NCBI GenBank assembly: GCA_026686845.1
Contig: JAIVEN010000006.1
Span: 33,278,501-33,342,500 of the forward strand
Direction: 5' to 3'
Length of the DNA: 64,000 nt
Source: Adenanthera pavonina
Lineage: Eukaryota > Streptophyta > Magnoliopsida > Fabales > Fabaceae
Position numbers and translations under genes: made by a program. Below the pieces are notes generated by a model. That model searched no databases and had not been told where the DNA came from. It worked only from the letters and a program-made list of their open reading frames with translations. The first letter of the stretch is position 1, and the number at the start of each line of letters is the position of its first letter. Shown here in pieces: positions 23,786-37,005 of the stretch.

Positions 23786-24995
23786 ATGTCTGGTAGAGGG
23801 AGACCGAGTAACAATGACTTGATAAGGTAGATGCATGAGATGTTGACATGCCTCAGTGACAGGTGAATACTCATGGGAAGACATTGAATAGGTTGCAAGA
23901 ACAAAGGAACAGACAAGATCATGGTGATGTGAAAGAAAAGATTGGTATGTATGTGGATTTGACTGCAGGAGAGGGTAATAATGATGAGAATGAGAACGGG
24001 GTGGAACCTGAGAGAGCCCCAAGAACTGAGAGAAGGGGCATCTTTTGGCAATTGAAAGACTTTCGAAAGTTCAATCCCCCAACTTTTGAAGGTACAATGG
24101 ATCCTGCATTGGCTGAGGAATGGATAGAGCAATTGGAGACCACAATCGGTGTGATGGATTACACATCTGAACAAAATGTGTAACTGACTGTATTTAAGCT
24201 TGAAAAGAAGGCTAAGTGTTGGTGGATGAGTGTTGTCCCAAGTGTGGAAGATGGGTGCTATGATGACCTGGGAACTGTTTAAAGAATGGTCATTTGCATA
24301 CTACTTCTTTCAGGCCCTAATGATGCAAAAGGAAGCCGAGTTTCTAGCTTTTCTGCAAGGAAATTTGTTGGTGGATGATTACATTGATCAATTCCTGGAT
24401 TTGGCGAAGTATTCCACTTATATGAACAATTATCCTGATGATAGGTGGAAGGCTCAAAGATTTAATGAGGAAGCCTGTCCAGAAATTAAGGAGCAGTTAT
24501 CAGTGGTTGAATTTGTGTCATTTGAGGACTTGTGTGTAAAAATGCGTGTCCTATCCAGGAGAATGATGGAGACTAAGGAAGAGAAAAGGAATTCAATGAT
24601 TTGAACCTTTTCTTACCTAGGATCTACCAGAGGAATCAGTAAAGGAAGTGGTAGTAGCGGTGACAGTAGTGGTTCTAGTAGAGGAAGAGGCCGTCATAAT
24701 AGAGGCTATTACGGTAGAGGAAGAGGCAGGTTTGGCAGAGATTAGTCTAACAGAGTTTGGTATGGCATAGGATCATTCTATAAAGGAGGCTTTGACCTAG
24801 AGAGTCCTAGTCAAAGTGAATATGCAAGAAAAGACTCAGCCCCATCTTAATACAGTTCAGGTAGTGCCTCGAATCCATACACACAATACAGGGGATGAAC
24901 CATGGTGATCAACTATGTTTGATTTGTTATAATTAGGGGAGACCGGTAGATATTTCATGGAATTGTCATGAGCTAAGGCTTAATGATGCATTGAG
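23786..24995 (+). pseudogene. gag: Gypsy Gag with decayed zinc knuckle (A2)
   Basis: Gag polyprotein relic. The original start is probably the ATG at 23786 (MSGRGRPSNN), which meets a stop within 15 codons. The frame reopens through an acidic linker into the conserved gag core (FRKFNPPTFEG near 24060-24095, EEWIEQLETTIGVMDY, then FKLEKKAKCWW near 24190). A stop lies at 24181-24183, and a frameshift leads to the second core block (AEFLAFLQGNLLVDDY, about 24335-24380). An RG/GS-rich region (24640-24740) precedes a zinc knuckle near 24925-24970, in which only the first and last Cys survive; the second Cys codon is now a stop and the His codon reads Asp. The order and spacing match retrotrans_gag of chromoviruses. 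It cannot yield a full product. Confidence 0.85.
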
Positions 24996-25059
24996 AAGAC
25001 CTATGATGCCCGGACGAGTTTTTGCAATTACCTGATGGAAGTGGATGCAGCACCTAACT

Positions 25060-25460
25060 TGATTTGAGGTAAACTTAAATTTAATGGTGTCTCTATTCAT
25101 GCATTATTTGATTCACGTATATCGCATTCCTTTATATCTTTTGATTGTGCTCGGAGATTGGGTATTATGACAATGGAGTTACCTTTCAAATTGTCAATGT
25201 CCACACCCATAGGAATTTCATTAAGAAATGCTCCAGTTGGTCTGAATTGTGTGGTTCATTTTGAACACCGAAACACCACTCTAGCTTTAATCTATTTGCC
25301 ATTGCAAGAGATTGATCTTATTATTGGGATAGATTGGTTGGAGCCATATAATGCTATACTTGACTGTGCTCAAAAGACTGTGTTATTGCCTATGAATATC
25401 CTTAGTGTTGAAAGGGATGAAAATGTTTGCTTGTCCTTTGCCCGAGACAATAGGTATTAA
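25060..25460 (+). pseudogene. pol-PR: Gypsy aspartic protease (A2)
   Basis: Retropepsin domain that would process Gag-Pol. The segment starting about 25070 shows the substrate-contact pattern and the active-site block LFDSRISHSFIS (about 25108-25143). The family usually has D-S/T-G-A there, so the catalytic Asp and Ser remain but Gly-Ala is replaced by Arg-Ile. The C-terminal half is well kept (LQEIDLIIGIDWLEPYNAIL, about 25306-25365), with the typical hydrophobic-Gly-Asp-Trp-Leu motif. An ORF from 25158 to 25460 is open over this half. The protease was probably part of one Gag-Pol frame; here it is separated from Gag and RT by stops. Confidence 0.85.
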
Positions 25461-25589
25461 CGAAAGGGATGTCAAGGATTTCTAGTTTTCTTTTCTATTA
25501 ATGTGGATGTGGAAGGAGGTATTGAAAGGTATTTGGTTGTATGTGAATATCCTAACATGTTTCCAGAGGAGATTACCGGTTTACCACCA

Positions 25590-26400
25590 CCTTGAGAACT
25601 GGAGTTTTCCATCGATTTGGTGCCCAAGACAAGTCCTATTTCGAAGGCTCCATATCGAATGGCATCGTTTGAATTGAAAGAACTCAAAAAGCAGATTAAA
25701 GATTTGTTACAAAGGGGTTTCATCAGACCAAGTATCTTGCCTTGAAGAGCTCTAGTATTATTTGTTAAGAAGAAAGATGATAGTCTCATATTGTGTATTG
25801 ATTACAGGTAGCTAAACCAAGTGACAATTAAGAATAAATATCCTTTGCCACAGATTGAAGACTTGATTAATCAGTTGGTAGGTACCTTAGTTTTCTCTAA
25901 AATTGATTTGAGTTTGGGATACCATCAACTACGGGTGTGTACTGAAGATGTGCTTAAAACTACTTTTCAAACTTGATATCGGCATTTTGAGTTTCTTGTG
26001 ATGCCATTTGAATTAACCAATGCCTCAGCAATCTTCATGGATTATATGAACAGGGTCTTTTGTCCATATCTAGATAAATTTGTAGTGGTATTCATTGATG
26101 ACATTTTAATATACTCCAAGAGTGAAGAAGAGCATGTACTCCATCTCTGAATTATGCTTCAAGTATTGAGGGATTACCAACTATATGCCAAACTTAGTAA
26201 ATGTGAGTTTTGGCTACGAGAGGTGAAATTCTTGGTCATATGATTTTTGAAGAAGATGTAGTGGTGAACCCTAGTAAAGTAGAAGTGGTGTTGAATTAAG
26301 AGAGACCACAATCAGTCACTAAAATTTGTAGCTTTCTGGGATTAGCTGGTTACTACTGTAGGTTCATCAAGGGATTCTCTTAGTTTGTTATGTCTTTGAC
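25590..26400 (+). pseudogene. pol-RT: Gypsy reverse transcriptase (A2)
   Basis: Reverse transcriptase that would copy element RNA to cDNA. Blocks in order are [12 protein letters not shown] (about 25630), [21 protein letters not shown] (25760), [20 protein letters not shown] (about 25865-25925), the catalytic box [11 protein letters not shown] (from 26091), and [15 protein letters not shown] (about 26190). The F-I-D-D box is intact. Stops interrupt the frame at about 25742, 25810, 25973 and 26147, and a frameshift follows near 26232. The remaining sequence FLGLAGYYCRFIKGFS-like (26336 on) is the RT/RNase H connection. Confidence 0.9.
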
Positions 26401-26409
26401 TAGACTCAC

Positions 26410-26900
26410 CTGTAAGGATTGATCTTTCATTTGGGATGACAGGTGTGAGAGAGCATTCCAAGAACTAAAGGTTCATTTAACATCCACCCCAGTGCTAATT
26501 ATCCCTAACCCATCTAAGCCATTTACAATTTACACGAACACCTCGAAGAAGGGTTTAAGGTGTGTGTTGATGCAATAGGGAAGAGTTGTGGCATATGCTT
26601 CAAGGCAGTTGAAGCCTCATGAAAAGAATTATCCTACTCATGGCCTTGAGCTAGCGACTATAGTGTTTGCCTTGAAATTGTGAAGGCATTATCTCTATGG
26701 AGCTTAGTTCAAAGTACTCAATGATCACAAAAGCCTGAAGTATCTGTTTGATCAGAAAGAGTTGAACATGAGGCAAAGGCGATGGGTAGAATTCTTGAAG
26801 GATTATCAATTTGCTTTGAATTACCATCCAGGGAAAGCCAATGCAGTGGTGGATGCGCTAAGCAGAAAGTCAATCCATATAACCACCATGATGATGAGAG
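26410..26900 (+). pseudogene. pol-RH: Gypsy RNase H (A2)
   Basis: RNase H-like domain that degrades the RNA of the hybrid. It is recognised from ERAFQELKVHLTSTPVL (26449 on), KPFTIYTNTSKKGL (the usual Asp of YTDAS reads Asn), [19 protein letters not shown] (about 26589-26645), [18 protein letters not shown] (26692 on) and the C-terminal [19 protein letters not shown] (about 26785-26841), which passes into the connector to integrase. In-frame stops occur near 26577, 26682 and 26705. Confidence 0.9.
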
Positions 26901-26959
26901 AACAACAATTGCTGGAAAGCCTGAGAGATATGAAGTTATCCATCAATGTCCATCCTTGA

Positions 26960-27849
26960 GTACTAGTATTGGGATCTATCAATGTATCAAGTGATTTATT
27001 GAGGAATCTTTGCTATGTTCAGTTGGAGGATAACTATCTTTTGGGCATTCAAGAGCGAATTGAAATGGCGGAAACCTAGGATTTTGATATAATGGAGGAT
27101 GGTATCATCAGGTACCATGGTCAGATTTGTGTGCCCAATGTTGCGAGATTATGAGAAATTATTTTAGAGGAAACTTATAAGAGTAGGTATACTGTTCACC
27201 CAAGTACTACTAAGATGTACCAAGATTTAAAGCGAGGATACTAGTGGCCAGACATGAAAAAAGGACATTGCAGAGTATGTTGCAAGATATCTAATCTGTC
27301 AGAAAGTGAAGATTGAACACCAATTGCCAGTAGGTTTGTTGCAACCTCTGGAGATTTCGAAGTGGAAATGGGATAGCATCTCCATGGATTTTGTGATGAG
27401 ATTACTGAGGACCTCTTCAGGGCATAATGAATATAGGTGATTGTGGATAGATTGACAAAGTCGGCCCATTTTCTTCCAATTCAAGAGACCATTACTATGG
27501 AGAAATTGGCCCAATTATATGTGAATGAGATTGTGAGACTGCATGGAGTCCCAATGAATATTGTGACGGACAGAGATCTTAGGTTTATATCTAGGTTTTA
27601 GAAGTCTCTTTAGAAGGCCATGGGGATAAAGTTGAATTTTAGTACTGCTTATCATCCTCAATCTGATGGACAGATTGAAAGGACAATATAAACTCAGGAA
27701 GACATGCTGCAAGCTTATTTTATGGAGAATAAAGGCAATTGTGATCAATACATGCTATTGGCCAAATTTGCCTACAATAATGGTTACTACTTGAGTGTGC
27801 GAATGGTTCCATACGAAGCATTGTATGGTTAGAAGTATAGATCACTGTT
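26960..27849 (+). pseudogene. pol-IN: Gypsy integrase, N-terminal and catalytic part (A2)
   Basis: Integrase that would insert cDNA. The zinc-binding HHCC region is around 27170-27310 (HPSTTKMYQDLKRGY, then a C-x-x-C region damaged by a frameshift near 27260). The catalytic core has SMDFVM (27384; first Asp), [11 protein letters not shown] (27560; second Asp) and YHPQSDGQIERTI (27651; Glu), so the D-D-E triad is still readable across frameshifts. The sequence stops at 27849, where solo LTR B3 has inserted next to ALYG-KYRS, and resumes at 44876. Several stops are present (27429, 27599, 27611, 27689, 27830). Confidence 0.9.
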
Positions 27850-28946
27850 ATAACATCCCTAAAAGCTAAATAACTTAAAATGTATAAGAAATTCACAAAA
27901 ATGGATAAATACCGTTTTGCGTGAAAGAGGGCAAAGAGGCATTTTTCCTTGTCAGACAAAAAAATGAGAAATTATGTTTTTGCCCTAGAAGTTAAGATAA
28001 TTGTATTTTAACCCCTCATGAGTAAAAATACACGTGGGATGCATGTGAATATATATTTTGGGAAAAATTACAGTTAATGACCTGAAAGAATTAAAAATTA
28101 TAATTTGGTCACGATTTAGGGATAATTTTGTAAATATGCAAAATTACTGTCAAAATGAAGTTCTCAAGGAGAGGAGCCCAATGGTATATGGCACTGAGGG
28201 TTAACTTTTAAGAATAAATAATTAGTGTCGAGTGTCTAAAAGTAACTTAATACCGATAAAATAGATTGTGGGCCCCACATTCGATTACAAGATGATCGGG
28301 ACAGGATATGGGCCTCACACAGATATTGTTTGGGATAGGATAATTAAAGAAACATAGATATAAATTTGAAATAGTCCAGTATCCCTAAAACTAATTTACT
28401 GTAAAGTACGACTTTATCGGTATAGTTAAAAATTAACTGGTTCAGGATATATCTGAACCAAGAAAAATTGAGTAGTATTTGGATAATTTTTCTCTCTCTT
28501 TTTGACGTCTAGAGAACTCAAATTTTTGGCCCAAAACTTCTTAAGGAAGGCATGAATTTTGGCCAAACAACTTGTTAAAGAGGGCTTGACTTTTTGCACC
28601 AAAAAGTTATTAAGGTTAAGTGAGTAATTTGTGAGTTAATTAGGCCAAATAAACACTCTCTTTCCTCCTTATTCAGATGTAGTTTCTGCAGAAAATATAG
28701 AGAGAGAGAAAGCTTCCACAACCTAAGAGAGAAGAGAGGAAAAGAGGAGAAGAAAGTGAAGACAAGTTGCAAGGCTTAAAGGCCAAAGCATCAAGGTAAA
28801 CTTCTACCATCTTATGTTTTCAAGTATATAGGAACAGTTTTATGGAGTTTTCTTTCCTCTTTAACTTCTTAAATGTTAGCCCATCAAAGAGGATGGAGAG
28901 AGAAAGTGAAGCTTTCATGAAATAATCAAAGGAAAAGGCAAGACTA

Positions 28947-29245
28947 CACTATGCCAAAATGGGAATAGTTGGCGTTTATTTTTTACCTTTATTGACGTTT
29001 CAAAAATGCCATCTAATAACGTGCTAATGAAAAGCGTACAAAAACATTTGCATTTAAAAACGCTAATGAAAGTCGTACTTTAGTTGGCATTTAATTAAAA
29101 AACGCCAACTAAAGTCTTCATTTAGTTGGCATTTCAATGTTAAATGCCAACTAAAGTCTTCACTTTAGTTGGCGATTCCTACTAAAGCACCAACTTTTTC
29201 CATTTTTTAAATAATTTGGTTGGCGTTTGCTTGAAACACCAACTA
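28947..29245. repeat. CACTA left TIR and subterminal repeats
   Basis: After the terminal CACTATGCCAAAA come GTTGGCGTTT, TTGACGTTTC, AGTTGGCATTT, ACGCCAACTAAAGT, AGTTGGCATTTC, ATGCCAACTAAAGT, AGTTGGCGATT and TTGGCGTTTGC. They occur in both orientations and partly as head-to-head dyads. In En/Spm such motifs bind the TNPA-type protein; that role is inferred here. Confidence 0.85.
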
Positions 29246-29859
29246 AATATTTTTTTTTAAATATTACTACTTCTCTTTAAACCTATACTTACAACCTGCA
29301 ACAAGTATACATGTATATTTTCTTCCCAATTAGTATGTCCCAGCAGCATCATTAACAACTAAGACAGTTTATAATATATGTCTAACAAGCATACAACATG
29401 TATTTTCTTCCCAATTAGTATGTCCAGCAGCATCATCAATAGCTAAGACAATTTCTTATATTTTCAACAAAATTAAGACAAAATTTTTTGAACAACTAAA
29501 ATATAAACTATACTTACAAAACTATACTCAAGTTTTAAACAACTATAACAATAAAAACAATGTGTCCAAAACTAATAAGAAAAACATGTCCAAAAACTAC
29601 CAACAAGAATAACATGTCCAAAACTACAAAGAATACGTCCAAAACTACGAAGTCCACTTTAGTTTACCAACAAGTTAGCATATAAGCTTGTCCACCAAAA
29701 TTATCACCTTCTCTTGCTGTTCCGTCACTACTACCTCATCTTTTGATGCTTCACCTTTTCCTCACAACATCCACACCTGCACCATAAATGTTATATTGAC
29801 ATTATCTAGATCAATTTTTTCACAAAATTAATCATAATAAAAATAAGTTAAATTTACCT

Positions 29860-32800
29860 TTCTATTGATAGGCACTTATCAAGGAAGAAGTTACACCACT
29901 CTTCAATGAGTCCCTCAATTTGTGTATTGGAGTATTCAGAATAAAAGGTATTAGGGAAGTACTATAAATTAAAATATTTTACATAAGTGAAATTGGCAAA
30001 ATTTTATAAGCATTAATGTAAATACGAAATTACATACCGTGTCTGGGATTATGCTATGACAATGTGTGATGATATCCTTCATGAATAACATCACATAGTA
30101 TCCATAATCATTATCATTTGGTTGTTTTGGACACTAAAGAGAAAAATTATATTAATTATACAATAAAGAAATGTTAATCTCAACAATTGTTGATTGAATA
30201 CAAATTTATACATACCTATATCTTCTTTCATTTATAAAATGAGGAAGCTAAGGGTTTTACCATTTTGCCCTTATGATTATCTCTATACCCCTGGACTGCT
30301 CAAAATATTGACACAACACTATTCAACCATAAAATATAAAAAAAGCTTAGATTGAGCAAAACCTAATTTGAATTATTACATATAAGTGTAAAACATTAAA
30401 TACATCAAAAATAAATATATTATTCTTACTTATTAATGATCCCCATCATTTGTTCGCGAAGTTCCGGATCATGATTCAAAGGATCTAAAAAATAGATAGT
30501 TGGCTCCAATACATGAAAAAAATAATCAGTGTCATTTGCAAATTATAATTAAGCAGATAGCGTTAAATACATGAAAATTTGAAAGTTTACTTACACATTA
30601 TTATATGGAACTAAGAATAAGACATCTTTGTCAGCCCTTGCAGTGAATGCATCCGCAATTAACTGCTGCTGTTAAGTAATCTTACTGTCCAGCAATTTGC
30701 TAACAACAACAGCTACCTCTTCAGGATGGATGAATATAAATTTCTTTGTAAGATTATGAGGCACCAACAATGTCTCGTAGAGGTATCTTGAATAAAAACA
30801 AAATAAAAAAGAAACATAGGTTAATATGAAGGCCTAAAGTGAAAAAAATTAAAACAAATAGATTAATATCAAGTACCTTATGTATAAGTTAACATTCGCA
30901 ACCTCGATCCACTTATGATGGATGATGTAATCAACAATTTCAGCATTGATACTTTCAAATACTACCTTATTATAAATGTTTTTGTCAAATTTCACATGTT
31001 TGTCGACTTTGCCCTTAAGCGAATGTGGTAGAAACTTGACAATCATCCTTCGAAAAGTGTCTGGAACCATATGCTTGGGCGGTTGTATGAGTGGTGGAGC
31101 TACTAATTCCTTTGATTATCTTGACCCTGGGACATTACTCTTCCCCTTCAACTAAGGAACAAAGTGGGAAATTTTGAGATTAACCACCTTAATATGATTT
31201 CAAAAGTTAAGGTGAAGAAAGAGAAGAGAGTCACTTGGGAGGAATGCATATGATTTCAAAAGGCTCACACTATCATTTTCAAAATCTTGTTTATCACACA
31301 TTCCAATGGTAATCGTATTATAAAATTTCACATAAAGATCATACACAGAACCATAGTATATATCTATAGATCCTCTAAACACAACCTCAGTATCTAGTGG
31401 CTTGTTCAATACATCTAGTATCAATTTAGTATCACATCAGAACTAAAGATACATGTTAATAAATAGATAGCATACATCTAGTTTGTCTTTGAAAGTGTAC
31501 ACCAGAGCTAAAATCATAAAACAACCATTGCATGAAACAACTATGACTTTTCTTTTGGTTATATAATTAACAAACTCTTAAGTCTTATAATTTCCATATA
31601 CATACAGTTAACAGAAAATCCACCCAAATCAGCCCTTAATCATCAACACAACTACAAGAATTTCTAAATACTTGGGAGGCAAACATTAGAAAGAGTATAG
31701 CATAGAACGTGATACAAAAAGTCTTAGACACTATCGACTAACATACCTTTACTAATGGAGCAGCAGTGATGAGGTGTGCAGGCCATGCTATGAAGCTGCC
31801 CAATACCATTCCTATTGTTTCCATGTCCCCCACAGGAATAGACAACCTAGCACCATCCTCTCTAACTACCTCAATCGATACTTTTAGATGGTTTGTAGGT
31901 ACAGGTGCATTGTGAAGCATCTTTTCAGGGTTATTATGCACATACCCCTCTGCAACCACGTGCTGATTAGATGTATCTAACCATAACTGGCAATATGATT
32001 AACCCTATTCCAATCAATGCATTAGAAATCAACCATTTATTAGGGGTAAAAAAATCATCTATGAACTTATTAATGAGAGCAATTACCTGAGAGAGTTCCT
32101 GAGGGGTAACAGTGCAATTATCTTTGGCACTAGCCGCCGCTAGTGGTGTCCCTTGCGTTGACTGCATTTGAAGCACCATGTTGTCAATTCAGCTAATTGG
32201 AACTGCATCTGAGATTGAGTCTTATGTTGTTTCTCAACAATAGCCTCCAATTGGGTAACTTTGTAGCGTTTGATGATGGTTGAGGCCCAAAAAAGGCTTT
32301 GTATGCCACACCAAACCCTGCACCCTTAACACGACCAGGATACTTAGGGACCCCCAGTTCCTTACCAAGTATATCCTACCCAACACTTGCCGTCTCACTA
32401 GCTTCAGGCATGAATTGGAGAGTTCATTCTGTGGAAGAAAGAGAAACAAAATAAAAATATTTGCAACTAATTAATAATTATTTGAAAATAAATATGTAAA
32501 TAAAATATATAATTCAATAATACTAACTACTGACTCGGCAACTTTCCGAACGTTTTCTTTGTCAATTATCCCATCCTCGTTCTTACGAGATTTTATCTAT
32601 AGCTCATGGCATTCTACTGCCCTCCCTTCTGACCCTCCCTTTGATTGCTATGTATGATCACAAATAAGCAAATGTGTAAGTATTTGAACATAAGTGTCAT
32701 TCATAGAAATAAGCTGTAAAAGCACGTACCATCTTATCCTCTATACTGTGGTATCCTTGACGACCCCCTCTATAGGGGTATTGCTACTTCTTGGCTCTGT

Positions 32801-33628
32801 CACTATTGGCTTGACTTAATTTCTATAAAGTAATGCACCAAATTAGCTTTAGTCTAACAAAAACTAAGATAAGGTACATATGATTAGGTTTAGTCTAACA
32901 AAAATCTCGCAATGAGATTATAATGAAATGACATACTATGTTATTAAAGCACACACCAAACCAGAATTTTATTCAACGACTAAATATATGTATTAAAATT
33001 AAATGAAGAACAACAATGAGAGAAATGGTTTACCTGAAAAGATTCTTCAGGACGCCTTGCAACAAAAGCATCTCAGTGTTCCTGTGTAATGTAAAACTCA
33101 AACAACCAAGTTGGATGACCAAGGAAGTTGCCTGCTTCATCTCTCAGGAAGAATCTAGTGAGAATGGACCGGAAATTTTGAAGTACTACTCCAGCCTTCA
33201 TATATATGTGACGCCTGTGACTATTATTTATGTCAAAAGCAGACTGCAACATGCATTACCGAAAAGAATTATTGTCTGTATATATATACACATAATATAA
33301 TCAAATGACATACTATATTATTATCTCAATATCTTCAAAAATGCTATTCTTCACAGGATCACGGACTTTCCTCCAATCCTTGTGAGGATGGGAGATTGGA
33401 ACCTTGAACTTTGCAGTGACCCCAATGTAGCTGCTTAATTTTGTCCACCCTTTCGTATTGGATTGCCTTTACGATTCCACTCTACATGAATCTTTTGCCG
33501 AGTATCTCAGGCGCGTATCACCTCTTTCAACATAGTCAAGCCAAGCTGGTGCTTTTTGATATATTTCTCTGACTTTTCTTGACCATGATCACCACTACAA
33601 TCATCATCGTGATCAGAAGGGAATGCCA
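29860..33628 (-). pseudogene. CACTA second gene: En/Spm-type protein with Ulp1-like protease
   Basis: Decayed multi-exon gene. The likely start is the ATG at 33626-33628 (MAFPSDHDDDCSGDHG), 200 bases after the TNP2 gene on the same strand. Reading leftward there is a Ptta/En/Spm-type region (about 33600-32550), a Gln-rich stretch, and at 31738-31959 the block VGDMETIGMVLGSFIAWPAH, common in plant CACTA proteins. A C48 (Ulp1/SUMO-protease-like) domain follows: FIHPEEVAVVV (about 30750), LFLVPYNN (about 30620), YFLDPLNHDPELREQ (about 30490-30440, with the expected catalytic Asp) and PNDNDYGYYVMLFMKD (about 30135-30080). The last block normally reads D-C-G; the nucleophile Cys codon is Tyr here (30104-30106). 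Exon borders such as GTAAGT near 30590 suggest introns. Stops and frameshifts make it non-functional. Confidence 0.75.
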
Positions 33629-33827
33629 TTTACCTACAATAAAATTCCAACAAACATGTAAGATATCAAAGATGGAAAAAGAATTTAAAGCAAATATAAA
33701 ACATACAAAAAACAATAATAAAACATCACAAAATTATACATGTCAAAGGAAATAAAATTCAAACTAAGGCAAACAATAAAATATATTCGGTAATTCAAAC
33801 CTTCTCCTCTTTCTTTTCAGATGTTGA

Positions 33828-36800
33828 CTAATTCGTCCCCTTTTCACAATATAAAATACCTTCTTGATGGTCATCTCTCACATAAAGGGTATCATCTCCA
33901 CCAAGATCAATATCAAGTGATGTCCCATGGAAAGGATCGTCCTCAATATCCATACCTTGATAGTCTTGACCATCATCTAAGTTGTCAATTGTTTTGTTCA
34001 TTGGCAAAATAATGGACCACTTCTTATTAGCAGGATCAATGATAAAAAACACTTGTTAAGCTTGAGATGCTAAAATATCATCTTTATACCCCCAACCTCT
34101 TAAGATCCATTTGAATGAACCCTGAATCATCAACTTGAAGGTCGTTGTTGTTGTTAACCCACTTACAATTAAAGACAGGTACCCGAAATGAGATGTAGTC
34201 CAATTTCTATATGTGCTCAATTACCCCAAAGTATGACATGGGTGCAAAAATAGGGTTTTTATCTTTGACACTAGAAATATGCATTGATTGAGCTATAAGA
34301 GTTATCCCACTATTTTGCATTGCACTCTTATCATATTACTCTTTTGTATAAAACATATACCCATTAATGAGATAACCAGTGTAAGAGAATACATACATGC
34401 TTGGACCCATAGCTAACCGTTTCAATCTGTCCGAAACTAAACTAGAATTCCTCTCCAACTCCATGATAATGTGATCTCACAACCAATCTATAAAAACTTG
34501 ATTATGTTCTTTCGAAATCCAACTCTCATTTTTATTGGGGTTCAAGCTTCTAATTCTCTCCTTGTGCATTTCCACATATTCATCAACCTCATCTGAGTTG
34601 TGCAAGACATATAGGTGAGCTTACTCCCACTGTGTCCTAAAGATACTAACTATTTCACTTCCCCAAATCCCTTCACCACTTATTCTCCCCAAGTGATGTG
34701 ACCTCAGAAGCCCAATGTTATCAACATTCAATAAGTATTCAGTACAAAATCAATAGCTTCTTCGGCTATATACATTTCAACAATACATCTCTCTGGTCTA
34801 CTTTGACTTTTCACATACCCTTTCAATATCTTCATGTAACGCTTAATTGAGTACATCCATCTCATATAAGCTAGGCGGCACATTTGTATTTCCTAAACGA
34901 GGTGTACTGTTAGATGAACTATCATGTCAAAGAATGAAGGCGGGAAATACATCTCAAGCTCATGCAAAATGATAACAATTTGTCTTTGCAAAGTGGCCAA
35001 CTTCCTAGGGTCAATGACTTTGCTGCAAATAGACTTGAAAAAAAAACATAGTTTCATGATTGTCCCTCGCACCTTTTTCGGCAAAATGGATTGTATACGC
35101 ACCGGCATCATATGCTCCATCAAAACATGACAATCATGAGACTTTAGGTCCTTTAACTTCAAGTCTTTCATAGATACAAGGTTCCTAATATTTGAGGAGT
35201 ACCCCTCTGGAACTTTAACTCCATTAAGAAATTCACAAAGAGCCATTTTTTCTTTTCTAGATAAAGTATAAGCTTCCGGAGAAAGATAAGTATGTTATTT
35301 CTCCTTGATCGGTGCTAATTCTCCTCAAATTCCCATAACAACCAAATCTTATCTTGCCTTCTTACCATCTTTGGTCTTTCCCTTCATATTGAGTAACATA
35401 CCAATAATGCTATCACATACATTTTTTTTATATGCATCACATCTAGGAAGTGCCTCACATACAAAGATTTCCAATATGACAATTCAAAGAAAATTGACCT
35501 TTTCTTCCACCTACTTGACCCAAGGTGTCTTACAAAAGGTTTCCCAAAGCTATTATTCAAATGTTGTACCTTGCGAAACAGGTCCTCACTACTTAACGGC
35601 ATAGGTTCTCCTCCTTCTTTTATATTCCCATCAAAGGCTTTTCTCCACACTCTATAACGATGTCCCTGATGCAAAAATCTCTAATGCCCGAGAAAGACAA
35701 ATTTCCCATCATGTTCCTATCGAATGGATTGTATGCCTTCTTCACATATAGGGCAACCAAAGTCTCTTTTGATACTGTATCCAAACAAATTCCCATACGC
35801 TGGAGAATCATTGATTGTACCAAACAGCATAGCCTTTAAATTGAACAGTTCCTCCTTATACCCATCATGCACCTCTACACCCCTCTCTCACAATAGCTTC
35901 AAGTCTCCAATTAGTGGAGCCAAGTATACATCTATATCATTTCCGGCTTGTTTAGGTCCAGAAATTAACAAAGACAACATCATAAATTTTCATTTCATGT
36001 ATAGCCACAGAGGCAAGTTATAATTTACCAAAATCACTAGCCATGTACTGTGGGTACTACTCTACATACCATGCGGATTCATTCCAGTAGATAATGCAAG
36101 GCATAGGTTTCTATCTTTTTCCCTGAAGTCTTCATAGTCACGATCAATTAATTTTCATTGTGGAGAATCTGCAGGATGTCTAAGCTTCCCATCTTTAATT
36201 CTTTCATCGGCATGTCATGTCAAAAGCTTCGCATTCTCCACACTGTTGTACATGCATCTAAATCTAGGTATGATGGGAAAATACCATACTACCTTCATTG
36301 GACTCGATTCTTTCTTCTTATATCGTGGGGCATTTCATTTAGGACACTTGTCTAATGATGTAAATTCTTTTCGAAATAAAATGCAATCATTAGGACAAGC
36401 ATGTATCCTCTCATAGCTCATCCTAATAGAGCTTAGCATTCATTTAGCCCATATGTTCGGCTTGGAAACTCATTATCCTCTAGCAGCATATCCTTTAAAA
36501 GTGCAAGCAATTCTATGAAGCTCTTATCACTCCATCCATTGCCTGCTTTCAAGTTATATAGCTTCAACACGACTGGCAATATCGTGAACTTAGTGCATCC
36601 AGAGTACAATAGTTTTTCCATATCCCTCTTCAACCTATCAAATATCTGTGAACAATCTTGAAGTCCATCCTCAATCACATTGGTCTTCTCTTCAAGATGA
36701 TCGGCCTCGAATGTACTTGTATCAAAATCATTCAATCTAGAGCTCCCACTATACCTATTACTGCTATACTCATTATTTGTCTCACCATGCCTTGTCTATC

Positions 36801-37005
36801 GTGTGTAACTTGGATCAATTCCATTACAAACAAAATGTGATTCCAAGTCAGTTGCATTAACTAGCTGCCCATAACAACACTTCAAGTAAGGGCATATAAT
36901 TTTTTCAAGATTATTAGCATGCTCAACTGCAAACCTAACAAACTCTTTCATTCCATCCTAATATTCCTGAGTCAAACAATTCGCAAACATCTATTTCCGA
37001 TCCAT
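33828..37005 (-). pseudogene. tnp2: CACTA TNP2-type transposase
   Basis: Transposase that would bind the element ends and cut them. Domains in order on the minus strand: a transposase-associated N terminus from the ATG at 37003-37005 (MDRK, a stop where Trp is usual, then MFANCLTQEY and an L-E-S-H-F block); a linker with KFTILPVVLKLYNLKAGNGW (about 36590-36530); the Transposase_21 core, including KKRSIFFELSYWKSLYVRHF (about 35500-35440) and LDVMHIKK; a DUF4218 block (HDCHVLMEHMMPVRIQSILP, 35130 on, and FPPSFFDMIVHLTVHLV ending at 34893); and DUF4216-like sequence (LINGYMFYTKE near 34350, then QVFFIIDPANKKWSIILP at about 34055-34000). Multiple stops and frameshifts break it. Order and motifs are diagnostic of plant CACTA TNP2. 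It is likely an autonomous-type copy that has decayed. Confidence 0.9.

Noticed and set aside
23646..24174. Overlapping ORFs on the minus strand, up to 144 aa
   Set aside because: They lie antisense to the A2 gag, whose conserved core is on the plus strand.
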